Below are positions 27,291 to 37,447 of a stretch of 64,000 nucleotides of DNA, piece after piece (position 1 is the stretch's first letter; each line of letters starts with the position of its first letter). Source of the stretch: Euglena gracilis (Eukaryota > Euglenida > Euglenophyceae > Euglenales). The notes under the pieces are model-generated. The model was not told where the DNA came from. It made no database searches and saw nothing but the letters and a program-made list of their open reading frames with translations. The position numbers were made by a program, and so were the translations under genes. Location: positions 6,459,425-6,523,424 of the forward strand of contig CP154954.1 of assembly GCA_039621445.1 (NCBI GenBank). The letters are read 5' to 3'.

Positions 27291-27956
27291 TGGCTTTCCC
27301 TACCGCATGGAAACGAGCGGAAAGTGCGGTGGGTAGGGGGGCTTTCTCTTACCCCAGGGTAGGAAACGTGTTTTCGGTTGTGGAAAACGTTGTGGAAATG
27401 CGGGGGACATCCTGGGGGATCACGGGGACAAGTTCGGGGGTTTGGTGTGCGGGGGTAGTGCGCAAACCGTGCGAGGACAATCCACCACCAATCGGTGTTG
27501 CCGAGGAACGAAAAACCGAGTATGACTTCTGACCCGGCGATATTCGCCTCGAATGCCCAAGTACCCAGAAAATTTTGGATGTGGGGGGTGTGTGTGGTGC
27601 TTCGGATGGGGAGGACTATGTCCAAATGACAGTCACCGCCTGCCGCATGGGCTGTTGTCAGCGGTCATAATTTTGATGGGATTCTTGGCATGAACCAAGA
27701 GGGGGGTGGGTATGAGTCCTTTGCGGAAAAGAAGGGGGATTAGACACCCTGTGTCGACTAAAATTTTGGTTTGTGCACAGAAATTTTGAGTTTTGATTTT
27801 CGCTTGGACCAAAAGTTCCATGGGGGGTATGCAAAGCGAAGGGTCGGGTGTAAAATTGTTGTTGCGCCAACTGTTCCATGACCCTTGGCTTACTTTGCTC
27901 AACATTCCAAGCAAAAATTTGGCGCGGGGAGTGGGGGACCCGAAACCTACCTCCAT
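27287..27956 (-). pseudogene. Element A aspartic protease region (frameshifted)
   Basis: Two frames (27633-27956 and 27287-27625) together cover the protease. KILVDTGCLIPLLF carries the catalytic D-T-G, and GSEVILGFSFL corresponds to the conserved 'ILG' flap/C-terminal motif. A one-base shift lies near 27630. The matching element B segment is 37705-38214. Confidence 0.75.
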
Positions 27957-28001
27957 CTGTTCATCAGCCCAGAGGTCCGTGCCCTCAGACCTCGGGCTCC
28001 C

Positions 28002-28862
28002 CTACTCCATATCGGAGTCGGCCTTTTGGCCTATGGTGGACTTCCTAGAATAAATTGCGCGTATCGCGCGAATGGCATTCCTGTCTTCCGCCAACTCATC
28101 CTCGGTGCTCTCATCCCCCTCCCTGCCCGAAACCAGGTCTTTTTCCTCGGTAGAGGATATTTTGAAACCAACCCGTTGCCTATTGGCAGAACCGCGATTG
28201 GAATCGCGATGACCATGGCTAGGGCGGGGAGAGCGGGACCGGGGGCACTTGGATGAATGGTGGTCTTTAGACCCACAAAGGGAACAACCGGTTCGCGAAT
28301 GCGATTGCCTTTTGGCATCATAGCGACGCGGGGAGCGGATATCCGCTCGACCGCGGTCGGATCGCGAAGAGGATGACCTACTTCGCGACCGAGATCGCGA
28401 AGAATCGCGATTGGCATCCCGATTGCGGGTATGGGGACGGGGGGACCGACCTCGCGGTTTGAAACCACGTCCGCTATTGCGGTGGGGTGAACGGGAACGC
28501 GGTCTTCCATCACCCGATCGGTATCCCGACCGCTGCGAATGCGCAGATCGTGAGGAACGCGAACTCCAGGAAGAGAGGGATCCTCGGGGGCTCTTACTGC
28601 GCTTTCGCGCTTGGGGGTTCGGACATTCGCGAGACATATGTCCCGGTTGATTACACAAAAAGCACACTTTGTGCGAAACTTGGTCAGAAGAGCGCGAATA
28701 GCGCGGTTTGGATTCCCGTGTCGGGGATTTTTGAGCGCGGATAGCGCGTTTTGGGATCACTGGATGGTGATTTTGGTGATTTTGGGGAGGTAGTCCTTTG
28801 GACTGCATGGACTGAACCGGTGGGTACACCCGCGATAGGGTGGTGGTGATATGCCGATTCAA
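28002..28862 (-). CDS. Element A Gag C-terminus: two CCHC knuckles around an RS domain
   Basis: The frame carries CFLCNQPGHMSREC (28623-28664), then about 110 residues of Ser/Arg-rich sequence (RSRSRSSSSRSDRGRADIRS), then a second knuckle CSLCGSKDHHSSKC, and an acidic end (SGREGDESTEDELAEDRN). Both knuckles fit CX2CX4HX4C. The frame is shifted from the capsid part near 28700. RS-rich segments resemble SR splicing factors in composition; whether this matters for RNA binding is inference. Confidence 0.85.
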   Translation of the reverse strand: MNRHITTTLSRVYPPVQSMQSKGLPPQNHQNHHPVIPKRAIRAQKSPTRESKPRYSRSSDQVSHKVCFLCNQPGHMSRECPNPQARKRSKSPRGSLSSWSSRSSRSAHSQRSGYRSGDGRPRSRSPHRNSGRGFKPRGRSPRPHTRNRDANRDSSRSRSRSRSSSSRSDRGRADIRSPRRYDAKRQSHSRTGCSLCGSKDHHSSKCPRSRSPRPSHGHRDSNRGSANRQRVGFKISSTEEKDLVSGREGDESTEDELAEDRNAIRAIRAIYSRKSTIGQKADSDME

Positions 28863-30744
28863 TCTGTCCCAGAAGTTGTGATAACTTCATTTGTTTGGAA
28901 ATATAATTCCATCTCTCATCAAGAGTCAAAATGTGTCCCGCGAGTTCCTCGCGGTGAATTTCCTTGATGAGTTTGGGGATATAGCGCAGTAATACCGCAT
29001 CAAATTGTTCTTTGATTTGCTTTTCCCCTAACTCATCAACCTCGGCTGCTAATGCAAGCCACTTGGAGTACCACAAGTCTATCGACTTCCATTTGCGGTC
29101 CGGGGGGGTGAATTGGCGCCATTTGTTTTCCAGACTGATTCTGGAAACCAAACTGGAGCATGAAGAAGCATATTGCTCAACCAATTCTTCAAAAGAAATG
29201 CGCCTGCCAATGACCAATTGTCTGGCGCGTTCTTTTTCGTCCCTGGGGAGGCAATCGATGAATTCCATCTTGATTACCTCCGGGTTGTCATCTTGGGTGG
29301 GTCCCTTCAAATCCCAGTAATATTCCCAATTGCGGAAAAATTGTTTCCACGTGGTGGGGTCACCGTCCCATTGGGGCTTCACCTTGTTCGCCATCGCGAT
29401 GGTGCCTTTGAAATCTTTCTGAGAAACCCGTGGGCCTTCGGTGGTATTCCAGGGGCGTGGGCCCGGGCGCGAAATCGCACCATGTGCAGGTACTCCGGTG
29501 GTTGCACCAAGGGTATTGTTCGGGTTATTCTGCGATTGCGCATGGAACATACCACTTAGTGTACCATAGGTACCATGCAAATTAGGGGAATCGCGATTGC
29601 GCGAATGGTGATGCGGTTGCGCATGTGGGGGTGAGGTATCACATGGTTGCACCATTGGTGCTACTAAGCGAATTTGGGAGGTGTGACCAATACCCGGTGT
29701 AGTGGTGCGGATCATACCACGAATAAGTTCGGATTCCCGAATCTCTTGATTTAAGAGGGGGGTAGGTCTGGTTTTCGCTTGAAAACCCGACTCATCATCC
29801 GAAAACTCGTCCATTGGGACTGGTAATGCTAGTGGGGAAACGCGATTTGGTGGCAATGTGCCTGTGGACTCGGGAATTGGTGCGCGAATAGCGCTTTTGG
29901 AGCTGGAAGATGCGGCAAGTGTGCCAACCATACCCGATTGCGGGTTTTGGTGGATGGAACGCAGTTGTGCGTGAATTTGGTCCAAATTTGTTGCAAATTC
30001 ATGCACACTTTGCTCCAAATGGTCAACAACCTGCCAATTGTCGGTTATCCGACCCACATCCTCCTGCAAACGCTTAATCCGCCTACGGTATGAGGGTAGT
30101 TCATCCAAAAGCGGGATTTTGTCAGAAATTGACTGAAAATCGTGCGAAATTGCACCAAACCCAGTGTCCAATTCCTGTAGTCTTGTCACCAAAGTGCGCA
30201 TCGCACTGGAAATGGCCTCCAATTGTGGAGATGGCTTGGTGGGGTGGTCCGAATGCGGACTTTTGACTTTTTCAGCCATTGGCTGTTCCATCAAGACAGA
30301 AACTTGCGCGGATAGCGCGGTAATGTCATTTTGCAGTTTTGTGACATCCTGCTTCACCGTTTTCTCGGTGTTCATGAGACTGTCACAAAATCCTTGCATG
30401 ATTTGGTGATTTTCCGCGCGCATTTCAGCGCAAATCTTGTCCAAGTGTGTTTTTGGGAGTGTGGGGGTAGGTGTTGGTAACGGCAATGTGCCTTGGGGTG
30501 GTGATTGCACCTGAAGCATTTTTGTGCTCATTTCTTGCATGCGTTTGTGCAAATCCGCTATCGCGGTTTGAATGCCGGTAACATCCGGGATCCTACCAGC
30601 TACTTCCGCATAGCGGGTGTGTAACTTAGCCAATGAGGCTTCAATGTTACCAACATCCTGTTGTAACTGTTTGTGCAAATCGGACATGGTGGCTTTGAGT
30701 CCACTAATATCCGGTGTTGGTGCACGGGTTGCCGCATTGCGGTT
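28684..30744 (-). CDS. Element A Gag middle: coiled coil and capsid
   Basis: It continues the first Gag frame after an in-frame TAA at 30745-30747. Long heptad-like helices (LHKRMQEMSTKMLQVQ, NLDQIHAQLRSIHQN) are followed by the retrotransposon capsid block: VSQKDFKGTIAMANKVKPQW, FFRNWEYYWDLKGPTQDDNP, FIDCLPRDEKERARQLVIG and EELAGHILTLDERWNYISKQ. It ends where the frame shifts before the zinc knuckles. Confidence 0.8.
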   Translation of the reverse strand, partial: NRNAATRAPTPDISGLKATMSDLHKQLQQDVGNIEASLAKLHTRYAEVAGRIPDVTGIQTAIADLHKRMQEMSTKMLQVQSPPQGTLPLPTPTPTLPKTHLDKICAEMRAENHQIMQGFCDSLMNTEKTVKQDVTKLQNDITALSAQVSVLMEQPMAEKVKSPHSDHPTKPSPQLEAISSAMRTLVTRLQELDTGFGAISHDFQSISDKIPLLDELPSYRRRIKRLQEDVGRITDNWQVVDHLEQSVHEFATNLDQIHAQLRSIHQNPQSGMVGTLAASSSSKSAIRAPIPESTGTLPPNRVSPLALPVPMDEFSDDESGFQAKTRPTPLLNQEIRESELIRGMIRTTTPGIGHTSQIRLVAPMVQPCDTSPPHAQPHHHSRNRDSPNLHGTYGTLSGMFHAQSQNNPNNTLGATTGVPAHGAISRPGPRPWNTTEGPRVSQKDFKGTIAMANKVKPQWDGDPTTWKQFFRNWEYYWDLKGPTQDDNPEVIKMEFIDCLPRDEKERARQLVIGRRISFEELVEQYASSCSSLVSRISLENKWRQFTPPDRKWKSIDLWYSKWLALAAEVDELGEKQIKEQFDAVLLRYIPKLIKEIHREELAGHILTLDERWNYISKQMKLSQLLGQIESAYHHHPIAGVPTGSVHAVQRTTSPKSPKSPSSDPKTRYPRSKIPDTGIQTALFALF

Positions 30745-32127
30745 TTACAAATCCGCGATTGCGGTTCGGAATTCCATTGTGTCATTTTGCCACTGTTGTT
30801 GCAAATTCTCAATCCTACTCGCGATATTCGCGATTTGGGTGTGAAAACTTGCAATTTCAGCGGGAATCTCACCACAATGGCAAGATTTCTGCTCCAATCG
30901 GGAAAGTCTTTCCTCCAATTGTTGCACATACGTGCGGGGGGCAAAACTTTCATTGGCTTGTGCAGAAAAGTTGGCAAAATTCGCGGAATCACCGCTCAGT
31001 TGGAAAATGCGCTGTTGCGCTTCCTGAAATGCGGTTGCAAGTGTGGAGAATTGCTCCATGGTAATAAATTGTCCCAAATCGGGATTTTTGATGGGGGGCT
31101 CATGCAACTTTTGCTGCAATTGTGGAAAAATTGCCGTAATTGGCTCCAATTGATGAGACAAAGCTTGCAAACTATGTTGCATGTTGGAGAAAATCGCATC
31201 ATTGCGGGATTGTGTTTCACACATGGCTTCACTCACTTTTTGGAAGTGTTGTGGCAAGTATGCCTGCAAATGTGTGTCTAAACCTTGTCGCAAAGTTGCT
31301 AGGTCCACATTGGTGGATTGAAAGTTTGTTTGGCAATATTGACCAACATCACGCACATAACTCCAAAGGTAATTGAGCTTGTGCTCTACAACCTTTTGGT
31401 TGTTCTCATCAAAATCCAAAACCTTGTTAAGTGTCATAGCGCAATCCGCTACACAAGTGTGGACATGGGAAATTTGCCGCGTTAGCGGGTGGTCCACTGG
31501 AAGATTTGCGACTATGCGCTGAATCACGGTGATGGGTTGAGGGGAAATATTTTCCAACTCTTCCGCATCACTGCTCATGGACTCTGTGGGACTTGTATAA
31601 GCTGGAACTGTCAAACGCATCTCCGGATGCCATGGCAATGCCGGAAAAGAACCCGTATCGGGTGGTGCGGGCAATTGTCCAATCGGACTTGTGGGTTGAA
31701 GAATAGGGGGGGGCTGAAAAAAACATGGTGTTTCTAACCCACCCTCACCAAAACTTTGCCGTGGCGTATCCGCCTCAGAGTCAAATGTGCCTATCGGCAC
31801 CAGTGCGAGATCTCGCTGGGGGGAATGGGTGTTAGCCGATCGGCTTTCCAACAAAAGGGGTTGTGCCTGTTGGGCATGGGGTTGCTCTATAGAGCTTGAC
31901 ACCGGTAGGTGTGGGGAGGCCCATTGGGCGGGGGGAGGATTACTCGACACAGACACCGATAGGTGTGACACACGCGGGGAAGGAGGATTACCTTTGGAAT
32001 GGATCAATGCTTGATTACCCCTATGGGGTTGTGAATGCTCAATAGAGCTGGTCAATGGTGCTGCATGTTCGAGTCCACGAAGTGAACCAATCAATGCAGC
32101 GTAGTCGATGGGAGTTGTGCTCTGCAT
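30745..32127 (-). CDS. Element A Gag N-terminus
   Basis: Start chosen at ATG 32127 (MQSTTPIDYAALIGSLRGLE), because the equivalent element B frame also opens MQST; this is 236 bp after the PBS. A Pro/Ser/Gln-rich leader is followed by GGLETPCFFQPPP (conserved in element B) and then a long coiled-coil region (AQANESFAPRTYVQQLEERL, SRLEQKSCHCGEIPAEIASF). The frame stops at TAA where element B has Gln. Full Gag would be roughly 1,300 residues, very large for Ty3/gypsy. Confidence 0.8.
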   Translation of the reverse strand: MQSTTPIDYAALIGSLRGLEHAAPLTSSIEHSQPHRGNQALIHSKGNPPSPRVSHLSVSVSSNPPPAQWASPHLPVSSSIEQPHAQQAQPLLLESRSANTHSPQRDLALVPIGTFDSEADTPRQSFGEGGLETPCFFQPPPILQPTSPIGQLPAPPDTGSFPALPWHPEMRLTVPAYTSPTESMSSDAEELENISPQPITVIQRIVANLPVDHPLTRQISHVHTCVADCAMTLNKVLDFDENNQKVVEHKLNYLWSYVRDVGQYCQTNFQSTNVDLATLRQGLDTHLQAYLPQHFQKVSEAMCETQSRNDAIFSNMQHSLQALSHQLEPITAIFPQLQQKLHEPPIKNPDLGQFITMEQFSTLATAFQEAQQRIFQLSGDSANFANFSAQANESFAPRTYVQQLEERLSRLEQKSCHCGEIPAEIASFHTQIANIASRIENLQQQWQNDTMEFRTAIADL

Positions 32128-32362
32128 TTTTAAGGCAAAAACGCAAAAACCAAGTGTAGATTGTGGGGTAAAATGCAGGAACAAGTGTAAAAAGAGGGGA
32201 TAGTATAAAAAGTAAGCAGAGACCCGGAACTCTGACGTTTGAAGCAGCGTATACTGCGAACCGTCAGAGGACGTGTCCGTGCGTACGGCTTTGGCCGGAA
32301 ACGGCTTGTAGTGCCTGTGGTCGCCTATAGGCGGGGCACCACACGACCGTTTGCGGTTAAAA

Positions 32363-32388
32363 GGATCGAAAAACCTAAACTGCTACCA
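32363..32388 (-). promoter_or_regulatory. Element A primer-binding site (initiator tRNA-Met)
   Basis: Two bases after the 5' LTR, the minus strand reads TGGTAGCAG...GGTTTTTCGATCC. Eukaryotic initiator tRNA-Met ends ...CUGCUACCA with a GAUCGAAACC T-arm, so both the CCA end and the T-arm could pair, with a gap between. Confidence 0.75.
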
Positions 32389-32390
32389 GG

Positions 32391-32787
32391 TGTATGTCCT
32401 ACCTTATCGCTTTCGCCCTTTGGTGCGCAGAAAAAGACATAAGTAGGAGTAACAGGAAAAATATAAAATAAATATAAAAGTTGTATTGCCCTTTTCCCCA
32501 ATTAAGAGGCAGAGCACAAGACGCTGTTGGAAGCCCTATGGGCTACGACAAAAGATGCCAAGTATCTGGCAGTCCTTTCAGGACTTGTTTGATCAAATCA
32601 AAAACTTGAAGATTGAAAGAAGCAAAGAATACCACCTGCAGAGAGGAGGTCACGTGATCACACGTGATCGTGATCACGATTATCCCTAGGCTCTGCCACA
32701 ATCCTAATTCTGAGACTATGCTCAGCATTCAGATTGTGGATGAGCAGTTCTATGGCGAACCACAGAACTGGGATCGTGCCTGGTACA
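32391..32787 (-). repeat. Element A 5' LTR
   Basis: Direct repeat of 15742-16137. Minus-strand TTTATATTTATTTTATA (about 32457-32480) is the likely core promoter. The palindromic block CACGTGATCACACGTGATCG lies near 32651-32680. Confidence 0.9.
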
Positions 32788-33021
32788 CACCTGCCCCCTG
32801 CCAGATCTCATTCCCCATTCCGAAGCCCCTACCACACAGGTTCCGGTTTGTGCCATGTGTGCAATGGCACGAGGGCAGACCCCGAGGTTGACGTTGCGAC
32901 TTCCCTTCAAGGCATGCGCGTACCCACGTTTCCCGAGAATTTTCTGCGCAACACTGCGTCCCTGATCACCGGAAATCACGGTGGAATTGGATCCGCAAAA
33001 CGAGAAGATATGGGCCCAGTG
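32788..33021. other. 234-bp spacer between two divergent 5' LTRs
   Basis: It begins CACCTGCCCCCTGCCAGATC and ends GGGCCCAGTG. No gene. It is the only host-like sequence between elements A and B. Confidence 0.7.
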
Positions 33022-33331
33022 TGTACCAGGCGTATGCTTCTGTCCCCTTCCGTTGAGGAAGTTAGGATGGAAGCAGATCCTATTAGGATCTCCTAACGGG
33101 TGCCCCTTCTCTCTCCACAGGTGGTATTCTTCTTTATACCTTTTCCTTCCTTTCCATCGGACGGGACTTGGTTATCCAGTCCGTCCTCTCTGCATTGCTC
33201 TGTGCTTTGCTTCTTGGGAAGTGGGAAAAGGGATTTTCTGTTACTCTGATTTTCAGTTCCCAAGTAGGTGCGCCAAGGCAAAAGCGAAGGCTTTTGGGAA
33301 TTGGGAAAGAGAATTGGGAATCAGACGTACA
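33022..33331 (+). repeat. Element B 5' LTR
   Basis: Pairs with 49283-49592. It contains CTCTCTCCACAGGTGGTATT, CTTTATACC (TATA-like) and GGCAAAAGCGAAGGC. Short blocks are shared with the otherwise diverged LTR of element A. Confidence 0.9.
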
Positions 33332-33500
33332 CTTGGTAGCAGATTGGTTACGATCCTATACACACTTCACAAACAGAAAGGCTACCAGGTATTACACTTG
33401 GTAGCAGATTAGGTCACGATCCTACACATACAGCCCATACAGAAAGAAACGCTATCAAGTATTACGCTTGGTAGCAGATTGGTTCGATCCTACGCTGACT
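33331..33500 (+). repeat. Tandem repeat triplicating the PBS
   Basis: Three imperfect units of 65-70 bp, each with (A)CTTGGTAGCAGATT..GGT..CGATCCTA, then ACACA/CATACAG and CTA(C/T)CA(A/G)GTATTAC. The third copy (33469-33490) is the closest to the tRNA-Met complement. Confidence 0.8.
33334..33356 (+). promoter_or_regulatory. Element B primer-binding site, first copy
   Basis: Two bases after the LTR, TGGTAGCAGATTGGT continues to CGATCC. It is complementary to the 3' end and T-arm of initiator tRNA-Met with a short gap. Related copies start at 33399 and 33469. Confidence 0.75.
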
Positions 33501-33682
33501 GGCAGCGGAGAGCCCCTGCACCGTTATTACACGGTCGCAGCGTCAGCTCCCGGCTTCTAGTCAACGTCTAAGCAGACGAGCAGGCTCCGGAAGGCTCTGT
33601 ACGGTATTACCCGTTACAGCCCCTCTGGTGCCAGCACAACTGCTTAGTTTTGTGGGTTTTTGCTGTTTTTGTCATCAGAAAG

Positions 33683-36600
33683 ATGCAAAGCACAGGCCCC
33701 AACCATCAATTCACTTATGCCTTATTACAGGCATCATTGCAAGACATTGACCAATAAAATGGGGATTGGAAGCTTTTATGTGAAAGTGCTTCCAGTTCCC
33801 ACGCCGATGAGGCACAATTGGCTCAATTGGCACAATTGCAACATTTGTCATCATTGACAGTGGTCGGCGATGAGCCCTCCACATCATTGGCTTCAGAGGC
33901 TAATGCGGCCTCTTCCGCACTCACCTTGCCACAACGGGGGTATTCGCCTCTGTCTGCGGCAATGGTGCAGCTGCGCACACCGGAGAGACCCGTGGTGATT
34001 CCGCCACCGGGCTTCTCTGGTGATGGTGGGCTAGAAACCCCGTGTTTCTTTCAACCACCACCCGTTCCTCCACCGGCAAGCCCTTACAGAGCTTTGCCAC
34101 CACCACCCGATCTCGGGTGCTATCCCGCACTACCTTGGCAACCGGAGACTCGCCTAGTGGTACCAGAATTCTCTGGCACGTCCCAACCCATGGATGCCTA
34201 TGGGAAGGGCACTGGTGAGCTCCTTACCGCTGAGGATGTGCAGGATATCGTTGCTCGGCTTCCAGGGGATCACCCCCTTGTGAGGCAGTTCAACCATGTG
34301 CAACAATGCGTTGCAGAGTGTGCAACCGCACTCAACAAAGTGCTCCAGTTTGATGATGACAACCAAAAACATGTCTTCACCAAGCTGGAATTCTGCTGGA
34401 ATTATTTGCAGGAAGTTGGCAAATATTGCCAGAGGAATTTCGAAAGTGCGGGTATTGACCTTGCAAACTTTCGGGAAACCTTTGACAAAATGTGCCAACA
34501 ACTCCCGCAACACTTCCGGCAAATTAGTGAATGCATGCATGAAGCGGAAACCCGGAATGACTCCAAGTTTCTGCACTTGCATGACTCACTACAACGGTTA
34601 TCGGGACAAATGGAGTCCTGTTCATCCGCGTTGTTGCATTTGCAACAACAGTTGCATGCACGAGATTCCTCGTCTGCAACACTCAGCAGTGGTGGATTTT
34701 TGTCTATGGACCATTTCACCACATTGTCCGCAACTTTCCATGAATCGCAACACCGCATTATGCAGTTGTGCGATGAAACGGAAAAGTTTCGGCAATTCCA
34801 GTCACAAGCCAACGAGAATTTTGCTCCCCACACGTATGTGCGGCAGTTGGAGGAGCGACTTTCCCGTTTGGAGCAGAAAACCTGCTATTGTGACGCGAAT
34901 CGGGTTGGATTATCCAATCTGAGCGCGAAAGTCGCGGAAATGGCACAACGGCAGGATTCCCTGCAGTTGCAGTTGCAATCCGACATTGGCGGGATTAACT
35001 CGGCCATTGCGGGTTTGCAACAAAGCTATTCCGCACTTTCCCACCGAGTTCCGGACATTAGCGGTATTCAGACTGCTATTGGAGAACTCCAGACCCGGTA
35101 TGCATCGGTGTCTACCAAAGTAACGGAAATGCAGTCTCTACCTGCAGGTTCCAGTTCTCGAATTACCGAGAACCCTGATTTCAAGGCATTTTATGACAAA
35201 ATGCTCACTAACAATCAGGAAACCTTGCAAGATTTCTGCAACAGCCTATTACGGCTTGAGGAATCGGTGAATCGGAATGCCCGATCCACGCAAAGTGATA
35301 TTACCAGGTTGGATGAGCGAATTTCCGCGTTGGTGGATAAGCCACAACCCGGAAATTTGCCCGTGGGTACCACAACCGCGTTCTCGGATAACCCTGCACC
35401 GGTTGCACCCACCACCACACCAACCAAGGTGACATCACCTTTGCAGATTCTCTCAAATGCTGTAAAAGCATTAATGGGACAACTCCAATTATTGGATAAG
35501 TCTCAAGGGAAACTTGTCCAAGATGTTACCGGAATTTCCGAAAGGATTCCGCACTTGGATGACTTTTCCCGTTATCGCAAACGTATTCGCGCTTTGGAGG
35601 ATGAAGTTGACCGTATTTGCGGCCAACTCCAACTCGTTGAGCATTTGGAGCAAAGTGTGCATGACTTGTCTGTGGGTTTGGATAATGTGTCCAACCAACA
35701 GCGGGTTTCACACCGCAATTCGGCAGTATGCATTGCCGAAGATGCGCCAAATGTTCCAGAGTCGCGTTTTCATAACCCGGCTCTGGGTGCACATGCACCA
35801 CCACCACCCGTGTCCCGAGTGTCACAATCCGCGATTCCGCGAATTGTGCCACCATTGGCCTTGTCCACAACCCAAACCCAGTTTTCGGATGAATCTCCCA
35901 TTACGGGAACCGAATTCGCGGAAAACATGGCGATTCCGCCAAGTCTCCACCAAGAAATCCATCATTCCATGCTTGTGCGTGGAATGAGCCAAACCCGTAC
36001 ACCGGGAGTGGGTCACATGTTGCATGCGCGACATACCCCCACACCGGAGAGTCTCCCTATTACGGGTGACCAACAGGGTTTGCGACCGGATTTCCGGTAC
36101 CAGGATTCACCTTCACCAGAAATTTCGCGATTCCGACAAGAATCCGGAAAGGATACGCTTGGTGCTCGAGCGTACCCGGGCCCGAATCCACGGAATACCA
36201 CCGAGGGCCAACGGGTTTTTCAGAAAGACTTCAAGGGCACCATCGCAATCGCGAACAAGGTGAAACCCCAGTGGGATGGTGATCCAACCACATGGAGACA
36301 GTTTTTCCGGGACTGGGAGTACTACTGGGCATTGAAAGGGCCAACCCAGGACACAAACCCGGAGGTGATCAAGATGGAATTCATCGATTGCCTCCCTAGG
36401 GATGAGAAGGAGCGCGCGCGACAACTCGTCATTCGCTACCGCGTTTCCTTTGATGACCTGGTGGAGCAATACGCTTCCACCAGTTCAAGTTTGGTCGCTA
36501 GGATTACCCTGGAGACCAAGTGGCGGCAATGCGCCCCACCCGATCGCAAGTGGAAGTCCATTGACCTTTGGTATGCCAAATGGTTGGGACTTGCCGCTGA

Positions 36601-37447
36601 AGTGGATGAACTCAGTGAAAAGCAAATGCGCGAACAGTTTGACGCTGTTCTAATGCATTTCACGCCTAGCCTCATCAAGGATATCCATCGTGAGGAGTTG
36701 GCGGGTAATGCAATGACTCTTGACCAACGCTGGAACTACGTTTCCAAGCAATTGAAGCTATCACAGCTTCTTGGTCAAATTCAATCCGCGTATACCGCAC
36801 ACCCAACCGCTGGATTACCGGCTGGTTCGGTGAACGCATTACAAAAATCACCGGTTTCACCCACTTCACCCACCACGGGATCGAAAACGCGATACCCGCG
36901 TTCTTCGGACCAAGCCACGGATAAAGTGTGCTTTTTGTGTAACAAATCGGGACATATGTCTCGGGAATGTCCTAACCCTGAAGCGCGAAAGCGTATTCAG
37001 AGTCCGCGAGGCTCGACTTCATCACGAGGTTCGGGTTCCTCCGCGTTTTCACGCCAATCGGGCAATTCACGGTCATCGGGTCCCCGTTCCGGTGGTATTA
37101 GCCCCGGATCCCGTTCCGCGATGAGCGGAAACACGGTACCCCTCGGGGTAGGTCACCCGGTGCCCCGGCCAAGAAGCGTGATTCTCATCGCGAGACATCG
37201 CGATCGCGTTCGCGAAGCGGATCATCTTCTTCGCGATCCTCATCGGGAAAACCCCGATACACCGGTCATGGTCGACGGGATACCCGGTCACCACGACGGT
37301 TTGACGGGAAATCGGGAAACCGATCCCCCCGTTACCAAGAATCGCGACCCAAATCTCGGTGTTCGCTTTGTGGATCGAGTGATCACCACTCATCCAAATG
37401 TCCGCGTTCTCGTTCTCCCCGCCCTGGCCAACGTCATCGCGGTATGA
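33683..37447 (+). pseudogene. Element B Gag (coiled coil, capsid, first CCHC knuckle)
   Basis: Start at ATG 33683 (MQSTGPNH), as in element A. In-frame TAA at 33755-33757, then open for over 1,200 codons. GGLETPCFFQPPP, long coiled-coil helices (YVRQLEERLSRLEQKTC; LQLQSDIGGINSAIAGLQQS) and about 600 residues of heptad-like sequence precede the capsid (DFKGTIAIANKVKPQWDGDP ... FIDCLPRDEKERARQLVIRY). The knuckle CFLCNKSGHMSREC is at 36929-36970. The RS-rich linker then slips out of frame (37020-37330), so the last 100 or so residues of this frame are not native. The stop overlaps the ATG of the next frame (ATGA at 37444). Confidence 0.85.

Larger units (their letters stand above)
15742..32787 (-). 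mobile_element. Element A: giant Ty3/gypsy chromovirus (17.0 kb), minus strand
   Basis: It is flanked by direct LTRs of 396-397 bp beginning TGTACC and ending ACATACA (minus-strand reading), with about five substitutions and one indel between them. In minus-strand order: 5' LTR, PBS, gag with two CCHC knuckles, protease, long linker, RT/RNase H (decayed), integrase with chromodomain, three extra ORFs (A, B, C), purine tract, 3' LTR. It is related gene by gene to element B. Stops and frameshifts in gag and pol mean this copy is not intact as assembled. No clean 4-6 bp target duplication is seen, but both outer flanks contain CCTGCCCCCTGCC. Confidence 0.9.

Noticed and set aside
33331-33500. 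tRNA gene at the GGTTCGATCC motif
   Set aside because: The motif is part of the repeated primer-binding region; no cloverleaf can be drawn around it.
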